Positions 1 through 6,842 of a stretch of 10,883 nt of DNA are shown here, piece by piece (the first letter of the stretch is position 1; each line of letters opens with the position of its first letter). The notes beneath the pieces were generated by a model, which saw only the letters and a program-made list of their open reading frames with translations, was not told where the DNA came from and did no database searches. This DNA is from an uncultured Bacilli bacterium (lineage in GTDB: Bacteria > Bacillota_I > Bacilli_A > RF39 > UBA660). The translations under genes were made by a program, and so were the position numbers. Location of the stretch: NCBI GenBank assembly GCA_934149245.1, contig CAKPER010000036.1:1-10883 (forward strand), read 5' to 3'.

Positions 1-1
1 A

Positions 2-58
2 GACTTTATTAATATTTTTATATCTTTACTTAGAATATTTGGTAAAGATAGAGATTAA
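2..58 (+). CDS. Possible C-terminal end of an upstream gene (partial)
   Basis: Frame 2 is open from the window edge to a TAA at 56-58 and encodes 18 residues, hydrophobic then basic, ending LRIFGKDRD. The stop sits directly on the 5' arm of an intrinsic terminator, which is the expected arrangement for the last gene of an upstream transcript. A hydrophobic stretch with a basic tail would fit the end of a membrane protein, such as a cell-envelope glycosyltransferase. That identity is a guess from context, because too little of the gene is present to recognise. Confidence 0.35.
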   Translation, partial: DFINIFISLLRIFGKDRD

Positions 59-77
59 GGCAACTGATGTTGCTTTT
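57..77 (+). terminator. Intrinsic terminator of the upstream gene
   Basis: An 8-bp stem (57-64 AAGGCAAC with 69-76 GTTGCTTT, one G-T pair) has a TGAT loop and runs into a short T tract at 74-77. It starts at the stop codon of the partial upstream frame and precedes the next gene's ribosome binding site by about 45 nt. Confidence 0.6.
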
Positions 78-763
78 AAATTTATAAAAAGATTAATTGG
101 TTTTCTTTTTTGTTAACAAATAGGAGGTATGTTGTGAAAAAAAAGTATATAGTTTATTTGGGAATTATTTTTTTTATTTATTGTTTTTGGGCTTATGTCC
201 AGCCATATGATTATGCTCCAGATGAATATATGAGATATAAACCTATTCTTTATATTTATAAAAATGGAAGTTTGCCATTACCATATAGTAAAGAAGTTGT
301 TGTAAAATACTTTAATGCTTCTTATGCTTATTATGCAACATTTCTTCCAACTATTTGTAGTGCTTTATTTATGAAAGTAATGTCGTTTTTTAGTGTTAGT
401 GAAAGAAATTTGATTTTTGCTGCTAGATTTCCAAATATTGTGGCGGGTGTAATTTTTGTGTATTTTGTTATAAAAATATATGATGAACTTTTGAAAAACA
501 AGAAAATAAAAATACTAGGTATTCTATTAGCATCTTTAATGCCAGAGTTTATATTTTTAACTTCTTATATCAATAATGATATGATGGCTATTATGTCTTC
601 TGGGATAATAGTTTATTCGTGGGTTAAAATGATTAAGTATAATATTAATTTAAAAAATTCTTTATTATTAAGCTTAGGAATTATTGTGTGTGCATTATCT
701 TATTATAATGCTTATGGTTATATTTTGTGTAGCATATTTATTTTCATATTTATGTGCATTTCT

Positions 764-770
764 AAAAAAA
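764..770 (+). other. First frameshift site (A7 tract)
   Basis: The run of seven A precedes a stop at 776-778. With eight A the reading frame continues as KKNSVIKFDLKKFIKY and joins the middle part of the membrane protein. Confidence 0.7.
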
Positions 771-852
771 CAGTGTAATTAAGTTTGATTTAAAAAAATT
801 CATTAAATATGGAACTTTAATATCTAGTATAGTGTTAGTATTTATTAGTTAC

Positions 853-859
853 TTTTTTT
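853..859 (+). other. Second frameshift site (T7 tract)
   Basis: The run of seven T is followed at once by a stop (TAA 859-861) in the rescued frame. With eight T the protein continues as FFLRNFIINKGDLLGIQ into the downstream fragment. The GD-LG-I motif expected for DUF2142 lies exactly at this join. Confidence 0.7.
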
Positions 860-1550
860 AAGAAATTTTATTATTAACAAAGGCGATTTACTAGGAATAC
901 AATCATTTTTGAATGCGTGCGAAAAAAGTCAATTTTTAGATATTAGACCATCTTTAAGAAAAACACCACAGAATATGGGAATTTCTATTTTTCAATTATT
1001 ATTCACAAATAAGTATAATGGTGGATATTGGTTTTTAACATCTTATATAAGTTTTATTGGAAAATTTGGATATTTACAATTTCCATTACCTATTATTGTT
1101 TATATATTATATTTTGTATATATTATATTTGGAATAATTGGATATTTTATTAATGTTAAGAATTATAAAAAAAGTAATAGAAAAATGTTTTTACATGTAT
1201 GTTTATTTTTATGTATGATTATTCCTTTCTTTTTAAGCATTAAATATAGCTACTCTGTTGATTACCAGCCACAAGGAAGATATTTATTTCCTAGTTACAT
1301 AGCTTTTTTGATTTTTATAGCTTTAGGATATGATAATATTTATAGTAAAATTACAAATAATAAATTAAAAAATGTTGTTGTCAATTTATGCTATTGCTTT
1401 ATTATTGTTAGTTTCGTTATTTCTAATTTTGTTTATTTTAACAGTTTTTCTTAATGATATTGAATTTTGAAATATAAAATGATTATAGTTATTTACTAAT
1501 TTTGAATTTGATTTTAAAACAAATATAATTTTATGTGATTACAAAAAATA

Positions 1551-1579
1551 TATTCAAAACAGAAATATTATGCTATACT
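1551..1579 (+). promoter_or_regulatory. Extended -10 promoter for the abi-htrA-nnrD operon
   Basis: TGCTATACT at 1571-1579 is an extended -10 element (TG-N-TATACT). The -35 region is weak: 17 bp upstream it reads TATTCA, and TTCAAA at 1553 gives a 15-bp spacer. It lies 22 bp ahead of the GTG start. No other promoter is visible before the rubrerythrin gene, so it probably serves all three genes. Confidence 0.6.
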
Positions 1580-1601
1580 TATAAAGTAAGGTGGTGCGCT
1601 A

Positions 1602-2528
1602 GTGGAGAAGTCATTTAAATCGTTGGATGAACAAGTAGAAATATTAAGGAGTAAAGGCTTAATAATAGAAGATGAAGAATTAACTAAACAAATACTTCTT
1701 CGTGAAAACTATTTTTTTATTAATGGATATAGAGTTTTACTAATGAACTCTTATGCTGATAAAAGCTTTATTATAGGAGCAACTTTTAGAGAGTTATACA
1801 GTATTTTTTTATTTGATAGATATATGAGAAATATATTATTTAAAAATTTAATGATTATAGAAAATCAATTAAAGTCAATAATTTCTTATCAATTATCTAA
1901 AAAATATGGTTATAGAGATAAAGATTATTTAAATCCTAAAAACTTTACTGGTGATAAAACGAAATCTAGAAGAGTAAAAGATGTTATAGAAAAAATGAAA
2001 AGACAAATTAGAATTAATGGAGCAAATCATATGGCAACTATGCACTATATTAATAATTATGGATATATTCCTTTGTGGGTTTTAGTAAAGGTCTTATCAT
2101 TTGGAATTGTATGCGAATTATTTTCAATTTTAAAACAAGAAGATAAGGTAAGTGTTGCAGATATGTTTTCTGTTAATACAGATTATTTAGAAAGCTTTTT
2201 ACCAATTTTATCAAACTATAGAAATTTATGTGCTCATGAAGATATAGTATATGAACATAGAACTGAGAAGTCGATAGTGAATACTCCTATGCATGAAAGA
2301 CTTCATATTCCTCAAATGGATAATGAGTATATATATGGAAAAAATGATATATTCTCAGTAATTATAATATTAAAGTATCTTTTAAGAGAAGATGATTTTA
2401 GACTTATGATGAAAGAAATAGAATATGAGATAGAAAAATTATCTGGAATAGTAAATTCTATTCCTATAGAAAAAATTTTAGATAGAATGGGTATTCCAAC
2501 AAATTATATGGAATTAGTTGATTTATAG
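1602..2528 (+). CDS. Abi_2 (AbiD/AbiF-like) abortive-infection protein
   Basis: A 308-residue protein of the Abi_2 superfamily, a normal full length. It starts at GTG 1602, seven bases after AAGGTGG (1588-1594). Family marks are FFINGYR near 38-44, the central IPLWVLVKVLSFG at 156-168, and YRNLCAHED at 206-214. The last contains R207-x4-H212, the spacing of the HEPN ribonuclease active site. Members have been linked to phage exclusion in lactococci. The HEPN-like RNase activity is an inference from the motif and was not shown by the sequence. The protein has no signal peptide or membrane segment, so it should be cytoplasmic. It heads an apparent operon with htrA only 13 nt downstream, which is unusual company for a defence gene. 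No mobile-element boundary is visible around it. Confidence 0.85.
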   Translation: MEKSFKSLDEQVEILRSKGLIIEDEELTKQILLRENYFFINGYRVLLMNSYADKSFIIGATFRELYSIFLFDRYMRNILFKNLMIIENQLKSIISYQLSKKYGYRDKDYLNPKNFTGDKTKSRRVKDVIEKMKRQIRINGANHMATMHYINNYGYIPLWVLVKVLSFGIVCELFSILKQEDKVSVADMFSVNTDYLESFLPILSNYRNLCAHEDIVYEHRTEKSIVNTPMHERLHIPQMDNEYIYGKNDIFSVIIILKYLLREDDFRLMMKEIEYEIEKLSGIVNSIPIEKILDRMGIPTNYMELVDL

Positions 2529-2541
2529 AAAGAAGGAAAAT

Positions 2542-3648
2542 ATGAAAAAGAATAATATTTCTATAGTATTAATAGTAACAGTTTTAGTATCATTTTTATG
2601 TGGAATAATAGGAGCGTCTTTAGCAGGGGTTACTACTAAGACAGCAGCAAGTGTTGCAAATGGTAATATTAAAATTACGGGTTCTAGTTCTAGTGAGTCC
2701 AATAGTATTTCAGAATCAGTTGCAAAAGTTTATGATTCAGTAGTTGTAATTGAAGGTATAAAAAATAATCAAATTGTTTCATCTGGTACTGGTTTTATAT
2801 ATAAAAAAGCAAGTGGTAAATCTTATATAATGACTAATCATCATGTAATATCTGGATGTGATAAGATCAAAATAATTTTATCAAATAAAAAAGAATTGAG
2901 TGCTACTGTAAGAGGAAGCGAAGCATATTCAGATATAGCTGTTTTGACAGTTGATTCTAAAGATGCACCAAGTGTTGCTGTGCTAGGAAAAAGTGATAAA
3001 ACAAGAGTAGGAGATACATTATTTGCAATTGGTTCTCCTGAAGGGGCTGATTATGCTGGTACGGTTACAAAAGGTATTCTATCAGGTAAGAATAGAATGG
3101 TTGCCGTTGCTTTATCAAATAGTAATACATCAGATTATTATATGAAAGTTTTACAAACAGATACGGCTATTAATCCCGGAAATAGTGGAGGACCTCTTTG
3201 TAATATTAATGGTGAGGTAATAGGAATTACAAATATGAAATTGGTTGATAATAACGTTGAGGGAATGGGCTTTGCTATTCCTATTGAAGATGCAATTTAT
3301 TATGCTGCAATTTTAGAAAATGGTAATTCCATTGAAAGACCTTATTTAGGAGTTAGTATTTTAGATATAACAGATAGCTATTATTTGTGGCAGAATAGAA
3401 TTGTTGTTCCTGAAGGAATAAAAAAAGGAGTAGCTATATTAGAAGTAAGCAAGGCTAGTCCAGCTAGTAGAGCAGGGTTAAAGAAAGGTGATATTGTTAC
3501 AAAAATATCAGGTGAGGAAATAAGTTCTGCTGCTGAGTTTAGATATCAATTGTATAAACATAAAGTAGGAGAAAAAATAGAGATAACTTATATAAGAAAC
3601 GGAAAAACTAATACTATTAAGGCTAGATTAGCTAGAGGTAGTAAGTAA
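2542..3648 (+). CDS. htrA: HtrA/DegP-like membrane-anchored serine protease with PDZ domain
   Basis: A 368-residue trypsin-fold protease for quality control of exported proteins. The chosen start is ATG 2542, after AGAAGGA (2531-2537). An earlier TTG in the same frame overlaps the abi stop and lacks a ribosome binding site. An N-terminal hydrophobic anchor (about 8-30) and a Ser-rich linker precede the protease domain (about 55-255). The catalytic triad is visible: H101 in TNHHVI, D131 in YSDIAVL and S215 in NPGNSGGPL. A single PDZ domain follows (about 265-365), with YLGV, ASRAGLKKGD and LYKHKVGEKI signatures. One anchor, one protease and one PDZ is the usual Bacillota HtrA layout, so the active face should be outside the membrane. 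Translation is probably coupled within the operon, with 13 nt to each neighbour. Confidence 0.92.
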   Translation: MKKNNISIVLIVTVLVSFLCGIIGASLAGVTTKTAASVANGNIKITGSSSSESNSISESVAKVYDSVVVIEGIKNNQIVSSGTGFIYKKASGKSYIMTNHHVISGCDKIKIILSNKKELSATVRGSEAYSDIAVLTVDSKDAPSVAVLGKSDKTRVGDTLFAIGSPEGADYAGTVTKGILSGKNRMVAVALSNSNTSDYYMKVLQTDTAINPGNSGGPLCNINGEVIGITNMKLVDNNVEGMGFAIPIEDAIYYAAILENGNSIERPYLGVSILDITDSYYLWQNRIVVPEGIKKGVAILEVSKASPASRAGLKKGDIVTKISGEEISSAAEFRYQLYKHKVGEKIEITYIRNGKTNTIKARLARGSK

Positions 3649-3661
3649 TTTGGGGGATATT

Positions 3662-4558
3662 ATGAAGAAAATTAGTTCAAATCTCTACGAAGTAGAAGCA
3701 GTTGATGTTAGAGAAATTTTAAAGCCAAGACAATCTGATAGTAATAAAGGAACATATAAAACAGTTGGAATAATGGGAGGATCTTTAGAGTATTCTGGTT
3801 CAGTAAAACTTGCTAATATGAGTGCTGTAGCAACTAAAGGTGGATGTGGTGTTGTAAAGTTAATTGTAGATAGAGAGTTGGCCCCAATTATAGCACCTTT
3901 TTTGCTAGAACAAACTATTTATCCTTTAGATTATGATGAAGAGATGAATTTATCTAATACTCAATTTCAAAATATTATAAATACGAATGCTGCTTTGGCT
4001 ATAGGTATGGGATGGAATAATGATAAACTATTAGGGTTGTTAGTTAAAATTATAAATAATTATAAGGGAAATTTAATATTAGATGCAACAGCGTTAAATC
4101 TTTTATCAAAAATTGATTTGAATATTTTAAAAGATAGTCAGGCTAATATAGTATTAACACCACATATAAAGGAGTTTTCTAGATTAATAAAGTTGCCAGT
4201 AGAAACAATAAAAGCTAATAAGGAGAAATTAGCTTGTGAATTTGCCAGAAAGTATAATGTCGTTCTTTTATTAAAAGATAATCAAACATTAGTAACTGAT
4301 GGTATGGTAACTTATATAATAAAAGTAGGAAGCCCTGGTATGGCAACAGCAGGTAGTGGAGATGTTTTGGATGGACTTTTAGTTAGTATTTTAGGATATA
4401 ATAAATTAACACCTTTGGTTGTATCAACGGCTAGTTATGTAGCAGGGCTAGCTGGAAGTTTAGCAAGTAAAAAATATACAGATATAGCAATGACTGCTTC
4501 TAATACAATAGAATTTATTCCAGAAGCTATAAAAAATATTAGAAAAAACATTCTCTAA
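3662..4558 (+). CDS. nnrD: ADP-dependent (S)-NAD(P)H-hydrate dehydratase
   Basis: A 298-residue protein of the YjeF C-terminal (ribokinase-like) family. It repairs hydrated NADH/NADPH, using ADP in bacteria, to regenerate the normal cofactor (EC 4.2.1.136). Motifs in order are GIMGGSLEYSGS (36-47), GCGVVKL (61-67), LILDATALNLL (138-148), LTPHIKEFSRL (165-175), and GSPGMATAGSGDVLDGLL (223-240) with the catalytic Asp at 234. The second position of the usual DADAL motif is changed (DATAL), a mild variation. The epimerase half (NnrE) found in fused bacterial enzymes is absent, so an epimerase would have to be encoded elsewhere. ATG 3662 is preferred because a GGGGGA ribosome site (3652-3657) sits just before it. 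A TTG 12 bases earlier overlaps that site. No convincing terminator follows. Confidence 0.92.
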   Translation: MKKISSNLYEVEAVDVREILKPRQSDSNKGTYKTVGIMGGSLEYSGSVKLANMSAVATKGGCGVVKLIVDRELAPIIAPFLLEQTIYPLDYDEEMNLSNTQFQNIINTNAALAIGMGWNNDKLLGLLVKIINNYKGNLILDATALNLLSKIDLNILKDSQANIVLTPHIKEFSRLIKLPVETIKANKEKLACEFARKYNVVLLLKDNQTLVTDGMVTYIIKVGSPGMATAGSGDVLDGLLVSILGYNKLTPLVVSTASYVAGLAGSLASKKYTDIAMTASNTIEFIPEAIKNIRKNIL

Positions 4559-4573
4559 ATTGAAAAAAAGTCA

Positions 4574-4602
4574 TTGCTGAATGTAAGATTTAATGTTATA
4601 CT
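4574..4602 (+). promoter_or_regulatory. Promoter of the rubrerythrin gene
   Basis: TTGCTG (4574-4579) and TATACT (4597-4602) are separated by 17 bp, with TG at 4594-4595 making an extended -10. The gene starts 33 bp downstream. An imperfect TTAT/ATAA palindrome overlaps the -10, but it is too weak to call an operator. Confidence 0.75.
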
Positions 4603-4634
4603 AATAAAGTGTTTAAAGAAAGAAGCGTGATAAA

Positions 4635-5174
4635 ATGGAATTAAAAAATAGTAAAACTTATGAAAATTTATTGACTGCATTTGCAGGTGAGAGCCAAGCC
4701 AGAAATAAATATACATATTTTGCAAGTAAAGCTAGAAAAGATGGCTATGAACAAATAGCAGCCATTTTTGAGGAAACAGCTAATAACGAAAAAGAACATG
4801 CTAAGATGTGGTTTAAAGAATTATGTGGTGGAGAAATTCCTTCAACTATGGAGAATTTAGAATCAGCAGCAGATGGTGAAAATTATGAATGGACAGATAT
4901 GTATAAAGAATTTGCAGAAACTGCTAAAGAAGAGGGATTTGATAGATTAGCTTTTCTTTTTGAAGGAGTTGCTAAGATAGAAAAAGAACATGAAGAAAGA
5001 TATAGAAAATTATTAAAAAATGTAGAAGATGGATTAGTTTTCTCTAAGGATGGAGATAAAATATGGCAATGTCGTAATTGTGGTCATATAGTAATTGGAA
5101 AAGAAGCTCCTAAGGTATGTCCAATTTGTTCACATCCACAAAGTTTCTTTGAGATCAAAAAAGAAAATTATTAA
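4635..5174 (+). CDS. rbr: Rubrerythrin (diiron peroxidase with rubredoxin-like domain)
   Basis: A 179-residue cytoplasmic peroxide-detoxifying enzyme of anaerobes that reduces H2O2 to water with electrons delivered through its rubredoxin-like iron centre. The four-helix ferritin-like domain (about 1-133) has the first Glu ligand at E19 (AGESQAR) and two ExxH motifs, E52/H55 (NNEKEH) and E116/H119 (KIEKEH). Further acidic residues lie at 92-100 (EFAETAKEE). The C-terminal domain carries two CxxC knuckles, C146/C149 (CRNC) and C162/C165 (CPIC), for one iron. Length and domain order are standard. It has its own promoter. The ribosome site is weak (AGAAG at 4621-4625). The next gene encodes a hydrogenase that itself carries a rubredoxin domain, a plausible electron donor. 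Confidence 0.95.
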   Translation: MELKNSKTYENLLTAFAGESQARNKYTYFASKARKDGYEQIAAIFEETANNEKEHAKMWFKELCGGEIPSTMENLESAADGENYEWTDMYKEFAETAKEEGFDRLAFLFEGVAKIEKEHEERYRKLLKNVEDGLVFSKDGDKIWQCRNCGHIVIGKEAPKVCPICSHPQSFFEIKKENY

Positions 5175-5176
5175 AC

Positions 5177-5199
5177 AAGGGTTCTATAGGAACTCTTTT
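5177..5199 (+). terminator. Weak terminator or attenuator between rubrerythrin and hydrogenase
   Basis: A 7-8 bp stem (5177-5184 with 5190-5197, containing AGGGTTC and GAACTCT) has a five-base loop and a short T4 tail. No clear promoter lies between it and the hydrogenase start. Partial readthrough giving less hydrogenase than rubrerythrin is the likely result. Confidence 0.5.
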
Positions 5200-5220
5200 A
5201 TTGTATGAGGAGGTTATCGC

Positions 5221-6681
5221 ATGAAAAAATATAGATGTAATTTATGTGGCTATATTTATGAGGAGACTGAAAAAGAAAAATTTGATGAATTATCTGACAA
5301 TTATGTATGTCCAATATGTATGGGAAAAAAGAGTAACTTTGAGCAAATTTCGGAGATAATGTTAGATAAAGCACCAGTTAATGCTGTAAAAATAGATAAA
5401 TCTAATCCAGGAATAATAAGAGCTATGGAAAGATGTATTAACTGTGGAATTTGCACACAAACTTGTGTAATAAGAGAGGGAATGAGCTTTAGTGCTAATA
5501 GTGAGCTTTGTTTGAGTTGTGGCCAATGTATTCAGACCTGTCCTGCTCATGCAATTTTGCCTAAGCCAGAATATAGTTTATTTAGAAAAGCTAAAGCTGA
5601 TGGTAAAATTTGTATTGCCTATACATCTCCAGCAATAAGAGTAGCCTTAAAAGAAGCTTTTCCTGAGACAGCTGGCAGGTTTGAGGAGGCAAAAATTGTT
5701 GGCTTATTAAAATTATTAGGTTTTGATTATGTTTTTGATACAACATTAGGGGCTGATATTACTATAATGGAAGAAGCAAGTGAATTAATAGATAGAATAA
5801 AAAATAATAAGAATATTCCTATGTTTACAAGTTGTTGTCCATCATGGGTTAAGTATGCTAGTCAGTTTTATCCAGAATTATTAGAAAATATTTCTACTTG
5901 TAAAAGTCCAATTGCTATGTTGGATAGTATAGTAAGAGAATATTTATTTAAAAATTCTAGGAATGATAGTATTTATACGGTAGCAATTACTCCGTGTACT
6001 GCAAAGAAGTATGAAATAAAAAGAGATGCTACTAATAAGACAAGCTTAGTATTAACGATAAGTGAAATTTTAGAAATAATAAAAAATAAAAAGATAAAAT
6101 ATCAAGATATTCCTAATAAAGAGTATGATGAATTAATTACAGGAAGTGGAGCAGGTTTAATATTTGGTAATACTGGTGGAGTAGCTGAAGCAGCAGTAAG
6201 GACAGCTTATTACCTTATGACAAATAAAGATTTAGAGCGTGATAAGTTACAATTTTCTGCTTTGAGGGGATATGAAAATGTTAAGGAAGCTACTGTAGAT
6301 ATTGATGGAATAGAGATAAATATATGTGTTATTCATCAAATGAGTAGTGCTAAGGAGATATTGGAACAAGTTAAAGCTGGAAAAAGTAAATATCATTTTA
6401 TTGAAATAATGAATTGTAAAGGTGGTTGTATTGGTGGTGGTGGTCAACCTAAGATAGAAATTTATGAAGAAGATGATATAAAGAAAGAAAGAATAAATTC
6501 TTTATATCAAAAAGATGACTTATCTAAAGTTAGGTGTAGTTACAAAAATGAGGTAGTTAAAAAAATATATGATGAATTTTTGGAGAAACCTTTAAGTAAA
6601 AAAGCTCATGAACTTTTACATACAACTTATAAAGATAACTCTGATGTTTTAAAAAATTCTATTGATATTACACAGCATTAA
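5221..6681 (+). CDS. [FeFe] hydrogenase with N-terminal rubredoxin-like domain
   Basis: A 486-residue iron-only hydrogenase interconverting protons and H2. The start is ATG 5221, seven bases after AGGAGG (5208-5213). Residues 1-45 form a rubredoxin-like iron site: C6/C9 (CNLCGYIY) and C30/C33 (CPIC), with a loop about 9 residues shorter than in free rubredoxins. Two [4Fe-4S] motifs follow: C72-C75-C78-C82 and C97-C100-C103-C107. The H-cluster domain shows L1 TSCCPSW (203-209), L2 TPCTAKK (257-263) and L3 MNCKGGCIGGGGQP (397-410). The probable ligands are C206, C259, C399 and C403, with C205 as the proton-relay Cys. The small-subunit-like segment closes the protein (about 420-470). There is no signal peptide, so it is cytoplasmic. 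L2 lacks the Met of the group A MPCTAKK motif, and L3 reads NCKGGC instead of ACPGGC. This suggests a group B-type enzyme, by inference. Rubrerythrin lies 46 nt upstream. Confidence 0.93.
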   Translation: MKKYRCNLCGYIYEETEKEKFDELSDNYVCPICMGKKSNFEQISEIMLDKAPVNAVKIDKSNPGIIRAMERCINCGICTQTCVIREGMSFSANSELCLSCGQCIQTCPAHAILPKPEYSLFRKAKADGKICIAYTSPAIRVALKEAFPETAGRFEEAKIVGLLKLLGFDYVFDTTLGADITIMEEASELIDRIKNNKNIPMFTSCCPSWVKYASQFYPELLENISTCKSPIAMLDSIVREYLFKNSRNDSIYTVAITPCTAKKYEIKRDATNKTSLVLTISEILEIIKNKKIKYQDIPNKEYDELITGSGAGLIFGNTGGVAEAAVRTAYYLMTNKDLERDKLQFSALRGYENVKEATVDIDGIEINICVIHQMSSAKEILEQVKAGKSKYHFIEIMNCKGGCIGGGGQPKIEIYEEDDIKKERINSLYQKDDLSKVRCSYKNEVVKKIYDEFLEKPLSKKAHELLHTTYKDNSDVLKNSIDITQH

Positions 6682-6715
6682 ATACTAGGTAAATTAAATA
6701 TCTAGTGTTTTTTTT
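6681..6715 (+). terminator. Intrinsic terminator after the hydrogenase gene
   Basis: An 8-bp stem (6681-6688 AATACTAG with 6702-6709 CTAGTGTT, one T-G pair) has a 13-nt loop and a run of eight T (6708-6715). It begins at the last base of the stop codon. Confidence 0.75.
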
Positions 6716-6750
6716 GTGAAAATTAAAAGGAAAATTTATTGCTTTGATGT

Positions 6751-6771
6751 ATTTACAAATAATATGTAAAT
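6751..6771 (+). repeat. Inverted repeat upstream of the surface-gene promoter, possible operator
   Basis: ATTTACA (6751-6757) and TGTAAAT (6765-6771) are perfect inverted arms around a 7-nt AATAATA spacer. They end 13 bp ahead of the proposed -35. The half-site TGTAAA also fits the WalR consensus half (TGTWAH) known from wall-hydrolase promoters, but WalR sites are direct repeats, so the match is only suggestive. Confidence 0.35.
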
Positions 6772-6784
6772 TTAAAAAAAACTA

Positions 6785-6813
6785 TAGCAAATTATGTCAA
6801 GATTTGTTATAAT
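6785..6813 (+). promoter_or_regulatory. Extended -10 promoter of the glucosaminidase/surface operon
   Basis: TGTTATAAT (6805-6813) is a perfect extended -10 element. A weak -35 (TAGCAA, 6785-6790) lies 17 bp upstream. The coding start is 29 bp downstream. Confidence 0.7.
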
Positions 6814-6842
6814 CTAGGTAAGAGTAAAGGTGGGTGTATCTG

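Larger units (their letters stand above)
134..1454 (+). pseudogene. DUF2142-type multi-pass membrane protein, twice frameshifted
   Basis: Two open fragments (134-778 and roughly 860-1454) belong to one polytopic membrane protein. The start is taken as GTG at 134, six bases after a clean AGGAGG (122-127). The N-terminal part has a transmembrane segment and then the loop PYDYAPDEYMRY, like the PPDE motif of DUF2142. The C-terminal part has GDLLGIQ, TPQNMGIS and the late QGRYLFPS motif of that family. The frame is lost at A7 (764-770) and again at T7 (853-859). Adding one base to each tract restores a continuous protein of about 440 residues, a usual length for this family. Many DUF2142 genes sit in cell-surface polysaccharide loci, and a role in envelope glycan synthesis is inferred only from that. 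Real decay, sequencing error or slippage are all possible. Confidence 0.75.

Noticed and set aside
1..13. The 13-mer AGACTTTATTAAT at the window start recurs near 10782-10796, suggesting terminal repeats of an element
   Set aside because: In DNA this rich in A and T a 13-base match is expected by chance, and no target duplication or integrase is present.
4596..4607. Possible PerR-like palindrome over the rubrerythrin -10
   Set aside because: Only four base pairs of symmetry (TTAT/ATAA), largely explained by the -10 element itself.
5362..6447. Minus-strand open frames at 5362-5550 and 6247-6447
   Set aside because: They lie wholly inside the hydrogenase gene, have no ribosome sites, and show low-complexity Ser/Thr/Tyr composition typical of antisense shadows.
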